Shown in pieces: positions 9,836 through 19,907 of a stretch of 64,000 nucleotides of DNA. The stretch comes from Photorhabdus noenieputensis (GTDB taxonomy: Bacteria > Pseudomonadota > Gammaproteobacteria > Enterobacterales > Enterobacteriaceae), in contig NZ_RCWC01000002.1 of the NCBI RefSeq assembly GCF_018448935.1, positions 233,740 through 297,739 on the forward strand, written 5' to 3'. Under the pieces are notes generated by a model that ran no database searches, was not told the origin of the DNA, and saw only the letters and a list, made by a program, of their open reading frames with translations. Both the position numbers and the translations under genes were made by a program. Every line of letters begins with the position of its first letter. The stretch's first letter is position 1.

Positions 9836-10285
9836 TTAGTATGTTGGCGGCGTTGCCATGGTCAAATTAAAGCCGACGCTACGATAGGATTTATATCGTT
9901 CACGCGCCAACTGTTTCAAATTTTCATCTATAGGAACGAAGTCTATCACTTCATGGAAAGCGGTGGCAAAGTCTGCAAATTGCGGCAACAGATTTATTAG
10001 GATATCACGGGGGGCATTTCCCCGTTTTTGCGGCCAACATAACTCGACCGGCGCGCCATATCTTGGCCCTTCACCAGCAAGATTATGTGGGACGAACTGA
10101 TGAGGCTCCCGTTGCCATAAGGCTTCATCTAACTTTTCTGCCTGTTGCTGATTTTCACAGGCAATTAGCACCCGTTTTCCTGCTCGCCATTGGTCAGCCG
10201 CAAATTGACATGCCAGCCATTCGTGAGCTTGCAAATCTGCCTGAGGTGATGGCTGTTCCAGTAAATAAAACGTGGCACTTTTCAT
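9836..10285 (-). CDS. holC: DNA polymerase III subunit chi
   Basis: A 149-residue clamp-loader accessory protein linking DNA polymerase III to SSB with psi (HolD). The start [11 protein letters not shown] and blocks [37 protein letters not shown] and [13 protein letters not shown] match E. coli HolC. I place the start at 10285, since the longer frame adds 11 residues that the family lacks. It lies between pepA (33 bp after stop of upstream ORF region) and valS, in conserved order. Confidence 0.94.
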   Translation of the reverse strand: MKSATFYLLEQPSPQADLQAHEWLACQFAADQWRAGKRVLIACENQQQAEKLDEALWQREPHQFVPHNLAGEGPRYGAPVELCWPQKRGNAPRDILINLLPQFADFATAFHEVIDFVPIDENLKQLARERYKSYRSVGFNLTMATPPTY

Positions 10286-10351
10286 AATGTCTCTGTTACG
10301 GAGAAAGGGCATTGTCAAATGCCCTTTTGATAAACTAAGAGAGGAATCAAA

Positions 10352-11872
10352 TCAATCGTCGTTATTGATACCGGCACTTCCCGCACGATTTAACAGGAAT
10401 TGTGACAGTAGTGCAACCGGGCGACCTGTTGCGCCTTTTGCTTTACCTGAACGCCAGGCGGTACCTGCGATATCCAGATGTGCCCAGTGATATTTTGTTG
10501 CGAAGCGGGACAGGAAACAGGCTGCGGTAATCGCACCACCGCCACTGCCACCGGTATTCGCCAGATCGGCAAAGTTAGAATCGATTTGCTCAAGGAACTC
10601 GTCAGTCATTGGCAAACGCCATGCGCGATCACCGGATTGTTCTGAAGCATTGAGTAACTCATGGGCCAGTGGATTATGGTTGGATAACAATCCACTGTAA
10701 TGGTTACCAAGAGCCGTTATGCAAGCGCCGGTTAGTGTGGCGATATCAATGACCAATTCTGGATCGAAACGTTCAACGTAAGTTAACGCATCGCATAGAA
10801 CCAGACGGCCTTCGGCATCGGTGTTGAGTACTTCGACAGTCTGACCAGATAGGGTGGTTAAAATATCTCCAGGTCGGTAAGCGCGACCCCCTGGCATATT
10901 CTCGCAGCCTGCCATGACACCGATGACATTAAGTGGTAATTGTAGCTCAGAAACCACACGCATCACGCCATAAACCGTTGCAGCCCCACACATATCGTAT
11001 TTCATCTCATCCATGCCGCCAGCAGATTTGATTGAAATACCGCCGGAGTCAAAAGTCAGTCCCTTACCAACCAAGATGATGGGTTTGGCCTTTTTATCAG
11101 GACTGCCTTTATATTCCATGACTGACATCAGAGATTCATTTTGAGAACCTTGACCAACCGCCAGATAGGCATTCATGCCTAGCTCTTTCATCTGCTCTTC
11201 ACCAATCACTTTTGTTGTAATATGGCTATTGGCAGAATCTGCGAGCTGACGTGCCTGAGAAGCCAGATACGCCGCATTACAGATATTGGGTGGCATATTA
11301 CCAAGATCTTTGGCTGCTTTAATACCGGCAGCAATGGCAAGGCCGTGTTGGATTGCACGTTCACCGCTGGTTAGCTCCCGACGGGTCGGAACATTAAAAA
11401 CCATTTTACGCAGTGGGCGGCGCAACTCATTTTTATTACTTTTTAGCTGGTTGAAAACATAAAGAGATTCTTTTGCTGTTTCTACCGCTTGGCGCACTTT
11501 CCAATAATTATTGCGGCCTTTAACATGCAGTTCTGTTAAGAAGCAAACTGCTTCCATTGAACCCGTTTCATTGAGGGTATTGATAGTTTTCTGAATAATC
11601 TGTTTATACTGGCGTTCATCCAATTCGCGCTCTTTACCACAGCCGATAAGCAGAATACGTTCAGATAACACATTGGGAACATGATGCAGCAGCAGTGATT
11701 GACCAACTTTGCCTTCTAGTTCACCACGGCGTAGCAATGCACTAATGTAACCGTCACTTATTTTATCGAGTTGTTCAGCGATAGAGGAAAGGCGACGGGG
11801 TTCGAAAACGCCGACAATGATACATGCACTACGTTGTTTTTCCGGGCTACCGCTTTTTACACTAAACTCCAT
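10352..11872 (-). CDS. pepA: leucyl aminopeptidase A
   Basis: A hexameric M17 aminopeptidase of 506 residues with two metal ions. The N-terminal domain is followed by the catalytic domain with [14 protein letters not shown] near residue 270 and the signature NTDAEGRL near 353. The protein is nearly superimposable on E. coli PepA. In E. coli PepA is also a DNA-binding accessory factor in Xer recombination at cer and in carAB control. It is divergent from lptF. Confidence 0.97.
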   Translation of the reverse strand: MEFSVKSGSPEKQRSACIIVGVFEPRRLSSIAEQLDKISDGYISALLRRGELEGKVGQSLLLHHVPNVLSERILLIGCGKERELDERQYKQIIQKTINTLNETGSMEAVCFLTELHVKGRNNYWKVRQAVETAKESLYVFNQLKSNKNELRRPLRKMVFNVPTRRELTSGERAIQHGLAIAAGIKAAKDLGNMPPNICNAAYLASQARQLADSANSHITTKVIGEEQMKELGMNAYLAVGQGSQNESLMSVMEYKGSPDKKAKPIILVGKGLTFDSGGISIKSAGGMDEMKYDMCGAATVYGVMRVVSELQLPLNVIGVMAGCENMPGGRAYRPGDILTTLSGQTVEVLNTDAEGRLVLCDALTYVERFDPELVIDIATLTGACITALGNHYSGLLSNHNPLAHELLNASEQSGDRAWRLPMTDEFLEQIDSNFADLANTGGSGGGAITAACFLSRFATKYHWAHLDIAGTAWRSGKAKGATGRPVALLSQFLLNRAGSAGINNDD

Positions 11873-12158
11873 GCGTTCTCCTGAATCTTAAAGACAAAGA
11901 CGGATGCTATCGCTAAAATATAGCGTTCCGCATTAATCTACCCCATAGAAAATTAACTATTTATGTTAAGCTAAACGCACCATTTGTTATTGTTTAGCTA
12001 ACTATATAAGTATGTTCTGATTGGGAACCTGAATATGGAATGCTTCGATATCATTTTAGCAGTGAGGAAGCCAAACTGATGCACATAATAAATGGTATAT
12101 ATACAATGAAGTTAGCGATTTTCCTGCAAAAAGACAAGTTTTCACAGGCGTAATAAGC

Positions 12159-13259
12159 GTGATCATCATTAGATATCTGATACGGGAAACCCTGAAAAGC
12201 CAAGTTGCGATACTCTTCATCCTTTTACTGATCTTTTTCTGTCAAAAGTTAGTAGAAATTTTGGGTGCCGCAGTGGAAGGGGACGTCCCGGCAAACTTAG
12301 TTTTATCCTTATTAGGATTAGGCGTGCCTGAAATGGCACAGTTGATTTTGCCCCTGAGTCTGTTTCTTGGGGTATTGATGACTTTCAGTAAACTCTATAC
12401 TGAAAGTGAAATTACTGTTATGCATGCGTGTGGTTTGGGTAAGCGTGTGCTAGTGGTTTCGGCACTGATTCTGGCGCTATTTACTTCTGCGCTGGCGGCA
12501 GTGAATGTCATTTGGCTCATGCCGTGGTCCTCGAAATATCAAGAACATGTGGTGGCTGATGCTAAAGCTAATCCAAGTTTAGCGGCTATCATGGAAGGGC
12601 GGTTCAAACCTTCCGACGATGGTAATCTGGTGCTCTATATTGGCAACGTGCACGGCAATGAATTTAAAAACGTATTCCTTGCCCAACTTCGTCCCGTTGA
12701 TAACCAGCGTCCTTCCGTGGTGATCTCTGATGGCGGCCATATGGTGGAGCGGCCTGATGGCAAACAGGTGGTTATTCTTAATCATGGTACCCGTTATGAA
12801 GGTACTGCAATGTTGCGTGATTTTAGGATCACTGAGTTCCATGATTATCAAGCAATTGTCGGGCATCAGGCTTCAATCGTAGATAGTAATAAAGTTGAAC
12901 AGAAGTCTATTGTTCAGTTGTGGCAGGATGATGATAAGGATTCCCGCGCCGAGTTCCATTGGCGTCTGACTCTGGTGCTCTCGGTACTGATTATGGCCAT
13001 GATGGTTGTACCCTTAAGTGTGGTAAACCCACGTCAAGGGCGGGTACTCAGTATGTTGCCGGCGATGCTGCTATATCTCATTTTCTTCTTACTGCAAAGT
13101 TCTCTGCGTTCTAACGGTAGCAAAGGCAAATTGGACCCCCTTATCTGGATGTGGCTGGCTAACGGGGCTTATTTGATGCTGGCGCTGGTTCTCAATATTT
13201 GGGATACCGTGCCGATGCGTAAGATTAGGGCTCGTTTCAAAGACAGAGGAGTAGTCTGA
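12159..13259 (+). CDS. lptF: LPS export permease LptF
   Basis: A 366-residue inner-membrane subunit of the LptB2FG extractor that moves lipopolysaccharide to the outer membrane. There are six membrane spans, three before (about 10-120) and three after (about 270-355) a periplasmic beta-jellyroll-like domain. The start is a GTG (12159) giving MIIIRYLIRETLKSQ, identical to E. coli LptF at the N-terminus. The stop overlaps lptG by one base (TGATG), indicating translational coupling. Confidence 0.95.
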   Translation: MIIIRYLIRETLKSQVAILFILLLIFFCQKLVEILGAAVEGDVPANLVLSLLGLGVPEMAQLILPLSLFLGVLMTFSKLYTESEITVMHACGLGKRVLVVSALILALFTSALAAVNVIWLMPWSSKYQEHVVADAKANPSLAAIMEGRFKPSDDGNLVLYIGNVHGNEFKNVFLAQLRPVDNQRPSVVISDGGHMVERPDGKQVVILNHGTRYEGTAMLRDFRITEFHDYQAIVGHQASIVDSNKVEQKSIVQLWQDDDKDSRAEFHWRLTLVLSVLIMAMMVVPLSVVNPRQGRVLSMLPAMLLYLIFFLLQSSLRSNGSKGKLDPLIWMWLANGAYLMLALVLNIWDTVPMRKIRARFKDRGVV

Positions 13260-14335
13260 TGTTTGGTGTATTGGATCGTTATATCGGGCGGACTATTCTA
13301 CAGACTATTCTGATGACGCTGTTTATGCTGGTATCACTTTCCGGCATTATTAAGTTTGTTGAGCAGTTAAGAAAAGTGGGGCAGGGGGAATATACCACTA
13401 TTTCCGCGGGTCTTTATGCTTTGTTAAGCGTACCGAAAGATATTCAGATATTCTTCCCGATGGCAGCTTTGCTTGGCGCTTTATTGGGGCTTGGTACGCT
13501 GGCAACCCGTAGTGAATTGGTGGTCATGCAGGCTTCTGGATTTACCCGTATGCAGATTGCTGGCTCAGTGATGAAAACGGCTATTCCGTTGGTGATCCTG
13601 ACGATGGTTATCGGTGAATGGGTCGCGCCACAAGGTGAGCAGATGGCGCGTAATTACCGGGCTCAGAAAATGCTTGGTGGTTCTCTGGTTTCAACAACTA
13701 AAGGTATGTGGGCGAAAGACGGGGACGATTTTATCTACATCCAGCGGATTGTGAGTGATACAGAGATTAAAGGCGTCAATATCTACCATTTTAGTGATGA
13801 TAAAAAACTACTCTCTGTAAAATATGCCACCAGTGCGGTTTATGATGAGGATAGCGACCTGTGGAAACTTTCTCAGGTGGAAGAATCCGATCTGACAGAC
13901 AGCAAAAAAATTACTGGTTCACAACGTATTTCTGCTGACTGGAAAATTCTCCTGACGCCAGAACAGTTGAATGTGGTAGCGCTTGAGCCTGAAGCACTTT
14001 CCATTAGTGGCCTATATCAGTACATCAAATACCTTAAGCAGAGTGAGCAGGAATCAGGACGTTATCAACTGAATATGTGGAAAAAGATATTTGCCCCACT
14101 TTCAGTTGCAGTCATGATGTTGATGGCACTCTCATTCATCTTCGGGCCACTGCGTAGCGTGCCGATGGGAGTGAGGATAGTAACAGGGATAACCTTTGGC
14201 TTCCTATTTTATGTACTTAATGAGATCTTTGGCCCACTGAGCCTGGTGTACAACATGCCAGCGGTTTTGGCGGCACTATTGCCAAGCTTATTGTTCCTTA
14301 TTGTGAGTATTTACTTACTCCTTAAGAGACAGTAG
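13259..14335 (+). CDS. lptG: LPS export permease LptG
   Basis: A 358-residue partner of LptF with the same six-span architecture and a central periplasmic domain. It starts MFGVLDRYIGRTILQTI. The ATG overlaps the lptF stop codon. The LptB ATPase is not encoded here, which is usual. Confidence 0.95.
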   Translation: MFGVLDRYIGRTILQTILMTLFMLVSLSGIIKFVEQLRKVGQGEYTTISAGLYALLSVPKDIQIFFPMAALLGALLGLGTLATRSELVVMQASGFTRMQIAGSVMKTAIPLVILTMVIGEWVAPQGEQMARNYRAQKMLGGSLVSTTKGMWAKDGDDFIYIQRIVSDTEIKGVNIYHFSDDKKLLSVKYATSAVYDEDSDLWKLSQVEESDLTDSKKITGSQRISADWKILLTPEQLNVVALEPEALSISGLYQYIKYLKQSEQESGRYQLNMWKKIFAPLSVAVMMLMALSFIFGPLRSVPMGVRIVTGITFGFLFYVLNEIFGPLSLVYNMPAVLAALLPSLLFLIVSIYLLLKRQ

Positions 14336-14342
14336 GTTTTAG

Positions 14343-14406
14343 AAATCGAGGAACTATAGGGATAGGGTTTTTGGCTAAGAAACCCTATCTCTGAGCATCT
14401 CGATTT
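14343..14406. terminator. bidirectional terminator between lptG and ampH-like gene
   Basis: A 10-bp perfect stem (GATAGGGTTT, 14361-14370, with 14380-14389) is nested in an outer stem AAATCGA/TCGATTT (14343-14349 with 14400-14406). The flanking genes converge here. Confidence 0.75.
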
Positions 14407-14422
14407 TTAGAACGTAAAAGAA

Positions 14423-15640
14423 TCAAGCTTGATGGTGATTCCTCGACAATGCAGTTACCAGTTGATTAACCCCGGTTGTTACGCTACTGAACTGGCTGTG
14501 TTGTTTACGAGTGATCACTACAAACACCCCGATATTTTGTTCGGGGATCATTGCCAGATACGTATTGAACCCCCCGCCGCCGCCGGTTTTCTGATAAGTA
14601 CCCGGCACATCGCCACGGGCGTTCATATAAACCCACCCAAGGCCAACGCCATCTGCCTGACCGGCAACATCCATCCCTTTAATTGAAGCCAGAGCGGAAC
14701 GCTTAAAATAAATACCTTGTTCGCGACTTGCAGTTTGTTTACGTAACTGACTGTCTGATGATAAAAATTGCTGCATCCAACGCTGCATATCTTTTGGCGT
14801 TGAATAGATTCCACCACTGCCTGCCGCAGCAATTGTATTAAGACACGGACTCGGCTTATAACTTTCCATCAAACGAGCACACTGAGAACGGTTTGGCGTC
14901 AGTGTAGTGTCTTTCATGTAATAAGGGCCGGTGATCTTATCGTGTAACAAACGGGTATATGGCTTACCCGTAGCCTTAGAGAGCGCATCTGCCAATAAAT
15001 CGTAAGCCAGATTGGAATAAGATGCTGTTGTGCCTGGTGCGCAGTCTAATTGGGCTGTGTTTAACCAAGTCCAGCGATTGGCTTGTGTAGGCCAGACAAA
15101 AACAGGGCGTCCCCATTTACCTCCCGGTTGCTCACGAGGTAAGCCACTGGTATGGCTTGCCAGGTGGAATAATCGGATAGGTTGAAGAGGGCTGTATTGG
15201 GGCACTTTCGCGCCATAATAGCTATAATCCTGCAATGGATCGGTGGAGCGCAGAACCTCATCCTCTTCTAGTTTGATCATAACCTCACTGGTCATCAACT
15301 TAGTTAGCGAGGCAATACGGATGATTGAATCAGGCTTGGGACGGATGCCGTTTCCCGGACGAGTTTCACCGAAACTGCGGTAAACCGTCTGATTATTATC
15401 AATCACCACCATCGCCATGCCTTGCGCATTGCTGCCGTTGAAAATATCCTGTGCATACTGATCAACCAACTGTGAAGCCAGCTTTTTAGTTCTCGCATTT
15501 CCTTCGAACACCTCCCATTTCAATGGTTGTTTCTTCGGTTGCAGAAACTTTGCCGAATATATTTTATTTGAAGAAGAGCAGGCTGTAAGAGCCAACATCA
15601 TGGTAGAAATGGAGAAGATCTTAAAAAACTGTTTATTCAT
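14423..15640 (-). CDS. ampH: AmpH-like penicillin-binding protein / serine hydrolase, lipoprotein form
   Basis: A 405-residue class C beta-lactamase-fold protein. The active-site motifs are SLTK (near residue 112), YSN (near 209) and KTGGGGG (near 352). The body closely follows E. coli AmpH, a DD-endopeptidase/carboxypeptidase in peptidoglycan recycling (for example REQPGG, RPVFVWPT, GLGWVYMN). Unlike the E. coli protein as I recall it, the N-terminus carries a lipobox (LTAC-SSS, Cys about residue 21), so it is probably anchored as a lipoprotein. About 50 residues separate lipobox and domain. Confidence 0.85.
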   Translation of the reverse strand: MNKQFFKIFSISTMMLALTACSSSNKIYSAKFLQPKKQPLKWEVFEGNARTKKLASQLVDQYAQDIFNGSNAQGMAMVVIDNNQTVYRSFGETRPGNGIRPKPDSIIRIASLTKLMTSEVMIKLEEDEVLRSTDPLQDYSYYGAKVPQYSPLQPIRLFHLASHTSGLPREQPGGKWGRPVFVWPTQANRWTWLNTAQLDCAPGTTASYSNLAYDLLADALSKATGKPYTRLLHDKITGPYYMKDTTLTPNRSQCARLMESYKPSPCLNTIAAAGSGGIYSTPKDMQRWMQQFLSSDSQLRKQTASREQGIYFKRSALASIKGMDVAGQADGVGLGWVYMNARGDVPGTYQKTGGGGGFNTYLAMIPEQNIGVFVVITRKQHSQFSSVTTGVNQLVTALSRNHHQA

Positions 15641-15705
15641 TTTGAATTAACCAATCAGGCAGATTTCCAGTGAATTCACAAACAGGATAAAGATAGCAAA
15701 AGCGG

Positions 15706-15798
15706 CTATTTATTCTTTTTAAACAATGCCATCAACGCACCAATGACAATGCCTAAAAAGATTCCGGCACCAATCCAGCTAATAATCGTCATAACCAT
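15706..15798 (-). CDS. small single-span membrane protein, 30 or 28 residues
   Basis: Reads MVMTIISWIGAGIFLGIVIG then ALMALFKKNK. It has a single hydrophobic helix with glycine spacing and a positively charged tail, a common plan for small membrane proteins. A GAGG sequence fits best with the second ATG (15792), giving 28 residues. It lies 66 bp upstream of the ampH-like gene on the same strand. I do not recognise the family. An unbroken frame of this composition with a ribosome-binding site is unlikely to be chance, but expression is unproven. Confidence 0.5.
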   Translation of the reverse strand: MVMTIISWIGAGIFLGIVIGALMALFKKNK

Positions 15799-16073
15799 TT
15801 ACCTCATCGCGAATTATCATGCTGAGATTATATAAGGTGATTATAGGTTGTCTATCAGCGTCAGGTGGTTCGGCTACTATGATTGTAAAATTATTGCTCC
15901 GGGGAGAGTCGTTTTTGCTCTGGTATTGTAGAGAAGGCGTTATTTCAGGTGGAAAAGACATTGCTAGGTGTACTTTTTAGGGTTTTGATGTTCAGTAATT
16001 GAACGTACATTTGTGTTGAGAGATGGGTTTGATCTTTTTTTCAACACTTAAACCGAAGTTAGAAGGATAACAG
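15799..16073. other. intergenic region upstream of tRNA-Leu
   Basis: No credible gene is seen here. It separates the small membrane ORF from the tRNA promoter. Confidence 0.5.
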
Positions 16074-16101
16074 TTGCTAACAGATCGCTGACAGGTATAA
16101 T
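16074..16101 (+). promoter_or_regulatory. tRNA-Leu promoter
   Basis: TTGCTA (16074-16079), 16-bp spacer, TATAAT (16096-16101), followed by a GC-rich discriminator (GGCCC) typical of stable-RNA promoters and located 29 bp before the tRNA. Confidence 0.7.
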
Positions 16102-16130
16102 GGCCCTCGTTTTCCGCATACTACTTCAGT

Positions 16131-16215
16131 GCCGAAGTGGCGAAATCGGTAGACGCAGTTGATTCAAAATCAACCGCCTTCGGGTGTGCCGGTTCGAGTC
16201 CGGCCTTCGGCACCA
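16131..16215 (+). tRNA. leuX: tRNA-Leu(CAA)
   Basis: An 85-nt class II tRNA starting GCCGAAGTGGCGAAA and ending GCCTTCGGCACCA with encoded CCA. The anticodon arm is GTTGA-TTCAAAA-TCAAC, giving anticodon CAA, followed by a long variable arm and the TTCGAGTC T-loop. It corresponds to E. coli leuX, a classic integration site for islands and P4-like elements. An integrase gene follows 165 bp downstream. Confidence 0.95.
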
Positions 16216-16379
16216 TTCGTTAGTTTACTAACGTCTACCTAAGTCTAAAAATTACCTAAAAATCCCAATAAATCAACAAGCTTCGTTATTTCGGCGTTTG
16301 TTATAGTCTGTTGCAATCAATATGTAGCAAGGGGAATAATCCGGGGCACCTACACTTCGATTTTAAATATGCCCCAAAA

Positions 16380-17627
16380 ATGAAACTAAATGCCCGACAA
16401 ATCGAGGCTGAGAAACCCAAAGAGAAATCCTATAAATTAGCGGATGGCGCTGGCTTATATCTCGAAATCACGCCGCGCGGTTCTAAATACTGGCGCATGA
16501 AGTACCACCGCCCCACCGATAGAAAAGAAGATCGGCTGGCCTTTGGTGTTTACCCTATTGTCTCATTAGCTGATGCACGCGCTAAACGGGACGAAGCCAA
16601 AAAATTGCTTGCTCAAGGTATTGATCCCAAAGCAGAGAAAAAAGATGCACAAGCCGAATCAAAGGGTGCATATACCTTTGAACGGATCGCCTGTGAATGG
16701 CACGCCAGCAATAAGCGGTGGAGCGAAGACCATCGAGACCGAATTATGCGAGGTTTCGAACAGTACATTTTCCCCTATATTGGTACTCTCGATATTCGCA
16801 CTTTGCGAACCAGCCAACTGTTAGCACCGATCCAATCCGTTGATATTGATGGTAAACACGATATAGCACAGAGATTACAACAACGTGTAGCTGCCATCAT
16901 GCGTTATGCCGTCCAAAATGATATTCTTGAATATAGTCCTGCCAATGATATGGCGGGCACTCTCACCATAGTAAAACCCAAACATCACCCTGCATTGCCT
17001 CATGAACGCCTACCTGAATTTTTGGCTCGTCTTTCCTGCTACCGTAGGCGCTTGCTTACTAAAATCGCGGTAGAACTGACTTTATTAACGTTTGTTCGTT
17101 CCAGTGAAATGAGATTCGCCCGTTGGGAAGAAATCGATCTTGAAAGGGCTGTTTGGCATATACCAGCGACACGAAAACCCATTGATGGTGTTAAGCATTC
17201 TCAACGTGGTGTGAAAATGAAAACTGAACATATTGTACCGTTGAGCCGTCAGGCGGTTTCGCTTATCGAAACCTTACACAGCCTGAGCGGAGAGTGTGAG
17301 GTAATGTTCCCCGGTGACCACGATCCAAAAAAAGTGATGAGTGAAAACACCGTTAATAATGCGTTGCGAGCGATGGGCTATGACACCAAAACAGAAGGTT
17401 GCGGGCACGGATTCCGCACGATGGCACGCGGTGCAATGGGTGAATCTGGCCTGTGGAGTGATGACGCTATCGAGCGCCAGTTAAGCCATATCGAAAGAAA
17501 CAATGTCCGGGCGGCGTATATTCACACATCCAAACATTTGGATGAACGGCGGCTGATGGTGCAGTGGTGGGCGGATTATTTGGATGCGAACAAGGAGCAT
17601 AATGTTTATGAATTCTCATCAGGATAG
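16380..17627 (+). CDS. P4-type tyrosine integrase
   Basis: A 415-residue site-specific recombinase with an N-terminal arm-binding domain (LADGAGLYLEITPRGSKYW), a core-binding domain and a C-terminal catalytic domain. Catalytic residues are visible: Arg in LTFVRSSEMRFARWEEID, His-x-x-Arg in GHGFRTMARG, and the Tyr in NNVRAAYIHTSKHLDERR. I start it at 16380 (MKLNARQIEAEKPKEK) because the 23 upstream residues do not fit the family; there is no clear Shine-Dalgarno. It sits immediately downstream of tRNA-Leu in the standard island arrangement and appears intact, so the island might still be excisable if a second att site exists. Confidence 0.92.
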   Translation: MKLNARQIEAEKPKEKSYKLADGAGLYLEITPRGSKYWRMKYHRPTDRKEDRLAFGVYPIVSLADARAKRDEAKKLLAQGIDPKAEKKDAQAESKGAYTFERIACEWHASNKRWSEDHRDRIMRGFEQYIFPYIGTLDIRTLRTSQLLAPIQSVDIDGKHDIAQRLQQRVAAIMRYAVQNDILEYSPANDMAGTLTIVKPKHHPALPHERLPEFLARLSCYRRRLLTKIAVELTLLTFVRSSEMRFARWEEIDLERAVWHIPATRKPIDGVKHSQRGVKMKTEHIVPLSRQAVSLIETLHSLSGECEVMFPGDHDPKKVMSENTVNNALRAMGYDTKTEGCGHGFRTMARGAMGESGLWSDDAIERQLSHIERNNVRAAYIHTSKHLDERRLMVQWWADYLDANKEHNVYEFSSG

Positions 17628-17789
17628 GGCAGCATCTTGAACCGAGTTGCTTTATATATCATTCAATTTATGAAAAAAATGCAAGAGTAGACATATGCAT
17701 AAAAGTAAGTGTAAGTTTACTTTGGATATGAGCATATCGTACATTTTTGTATTTAATAATAATCGGTTGAGCAAATTAAGGAGCATTTT

Positions 17790-18794
17790 ATGGCTGGTGG
17801 TGAAACAGCAGCAATCCAACGGGTAGCTAACCTAATAACACAAAAAATATTTACAGTCTTCAAATGGAAAAGGGCACTACGAGAAGACATGAATTGGCCT
17901 TGTGAAACCGAAGCGCACGGAAAAGATACACATCCAAGCGATGTAGTATTTTACTATACGAATCCCTATGAAGAAGAAGTTGTATATCTAAACACGGACT
18001 TAAAAAGTTATGGTAAAAACTCAATCAAAAAAGGTACTGTTGAGTCAGCTTTAAGCTCTCTCTCACTAGCTGTTGAATGTGCTAATTCTAACGAAGAATG
18101 GCGTAAAAAATATCTTGAAGACGATTCATTAGGCTTTGATGTAAGAGGATTGCTTTTTCTTTACAATCATGATCAACTTTACGATTCTGATTTTTATAAT
18201 GTAATAATGAAGCAAATAGATATGTCCAAATTAATGTTACCAAATGGGCAAAAAATATATTTACTGGATCCTTTTAAAATATATGACATAATTAATATTG
18301 CGTTTGATATTAAATATCTAACTGGCGAGGGAAACCTACCTTACTCAGATAAATACTATTTCTACTATCCTGATATGTCATTAACTCGATTAAAGCATCC
18401 ACTAACCAAATCAACACCTGCTACAATTGAGGCTCTCACATCGCCATATCTCATTATAAAACATGAAGAATTTAATTATGGCGATGAACATAGTGATGAG
18501 GGGTATGTTATATATTATAATCAAGAAGGTAGCAGTGTTGATGAGTTCGTTTATTTCTTTGATATGCTGTCCAACTTCCAGATATTAACTGAAAATAAAA
18601 ATATAAAAATCAGATTAATTCATACGCATCCTCACTACGAATCACCACAGAATTTTATTAATGCAAAAAAGAAATATAGTTCTTGCTGGTTGCTTGGTGA
18701 ACAAAAGCGTTTTTTTGATAAAATTACAATGGAAATTAGTGAAAAAACTATTGTTAATTTTAATCTAGAAGAAATTGGAATGGGAATTAGATAA
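17790..18794 (+). CDS. PD-(D/E)xK-like nuclease-related protein, first gene of a three-gene island module
   Basis: A 334-residue protein I cannot name. Near the N-terminus an amphipathic helix (residues 5-26) is followed by PSDVVFYY (Asp51) and VVYLNTDLKSYG (Asp70-x-Lys72), the spacing and strand pattern of a PD-(D/E)xK nuclease core. A conserved-looking HTHPHYES lies near 274. AAGGAG precedes the ATG. The stop codon overlaps the start of the next gene, so the two are coupled. Base composition is far more AT-rich than the adjacent integrase, a sign of separate origin. A role in phage or plasmid defence is inferred from location and nuclease-like motif. Confidence 0.6.
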   Translation: MAGGETAAIQRVANLITQKIFTVFKWKRALREDMNWPCETEAHGKDTHPSDVVFYYTNPYEEEVVYLNTDLKSYGKNSIKKGTVESALSSLSLAVECANSNEEWRKKYLEDDSLGFDVRGLLFLYNHDQLYDSDFYNVIMKQIDMSKLMLPNGQKIYLLDPFKIYDIINIAFDIKYLTGEGNLPYSDKYYFYYPDMSLTRLKHPLTKSTPATIEALTSPYLIIKHEEFNYGDEHSDEGYVIYYNQEGSSVDEFVYFFDMLSNFQILTENKNIKIRLIHTHPHYESPQNFINAKKKYSSCWLLGEQKRFFDKITMEISEKTIVNFNLEEIGMGIR

Positions 18795-19907
18795 TGAAAG
18801 GTAATAACAATCTATACTTTGCTACTGAAAAAAATATTTATGATGCATTGCACCATAAACGTATTACTACCGCTATGTTACAAGATATTCTTTTGAGAAA
18901 AGGAATTATCGTTTCTGAACATCTTGATAAAGAGGAATTAATTGAAGAAGTATGTAAATTACCTCATGGATTTATTGATTTGCAGGAAATAAAAAAGAAA
19001 GTACAAACATACGATCCTAAAGAAAGCGTTACTAAAGTATCTCTTACCACCTCAACGAATCAGCAGGAAATAAAGGATGCTATAAATAAAATGAAAGATC
19101 TTTATCCAAAGACTAAATCAGAAGTATTTAAAGTAACTACAAAGAAAGATGGTGGACTCTCTGTTGAATTACATTATGATGATATCGATTTATCACGTAC
19201 AGCACTCAGACAAATTGATAAAAAAAGTGTAAAGCTTGAATTCTCTATAAGTGAAGAAAAAATAGATATAAGAATGCCACAAAATTCAAAATCAAAAGAA
19301 TTAGTAAAATTAATAGAGACACAACTGGCAGGAATTAAGAATGTAGAAATTCCTCGATTTGAAATAAGTTTAGAAGTAGTGACAAGCCCTAACTTACGTA
19401 GCCAGTTTTTTCATGATTTAATGCATGGGCTTGAAGGTTACGAAGTTGAAGATGTGAATCCAAGAAGTTAATAGATTTATAAATAAAATTGCTAATAATG
19501 ATGAGGACGATGATGATGAAAAAATTGATGCAGGATATGTTAGAAAAGCTGTTTTAAAAGGAGAGTCGGTTAACTCATCTTCAATTTTTTCTGATCTTCA
19601 CAACAAAGGTTACTATATAAGTAAGGTTTCATGGGCTAGCATTCCCTCGTCTGGTAATGGAGATAAAATTATATTGGAGGCATTTTTTAAAAATTCAGAA
19701 TCATGTATGGACTTTGCTTATAATATAAAAGGTATAAACAATTTTAACAAAGGTAAATTTAATGTAACAACCAGAAGTGTTAATGAAATAGAAAAGAAAC
19801 AGATTGGAAAATTAATTGAAAATTCTGCTGAAAAAGCATACAATTCAATAAAAAATATTATGTCTGGAGGAAGCGAAAATGAAAAAAATAAAGTGGATGT
19901 TGCTTAA
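18794..19907 (+). pseudogene. second gene of the three-gene island module, split by a +1 frameshift
   Basis: Overlaps the preceding stop. The first frame encodes 225 residues (18794-19471), Lys/Glu-rich with beta-strand patterning (GGLSVELHYDDIDLSRTALRQI), ending VEDVNPRS. A different frame, open from just after a stop at 19455-19457 to 19907, continues with plausible coding sequence (QEVNRFINKIANND, SIFSDLHNKGYYISKVSW) but has no start codon or ribosome-binding site. Deleting one base near 19456 joins them into about 370 residues. It is therefore either a frameshift mutation, a sequencing error or a programmed shift. I see no slippery heptamer, which argues against programmed shifting. Function unknown. 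Confidence 0.6.

Noticed and set aside
10063-10287. Plus-strand ORF opposite holC
   Set aside because: Shadow of a conserved gene; no ribosome-binding site or family resemblance.
19458-19907. Separate fourth gene in the island module
   Set aside because: The frame has no start codon for over 200 bases and joins smoothly to the preceding protein after a one-base shift, so I treat it as the 3' part of a split gene.
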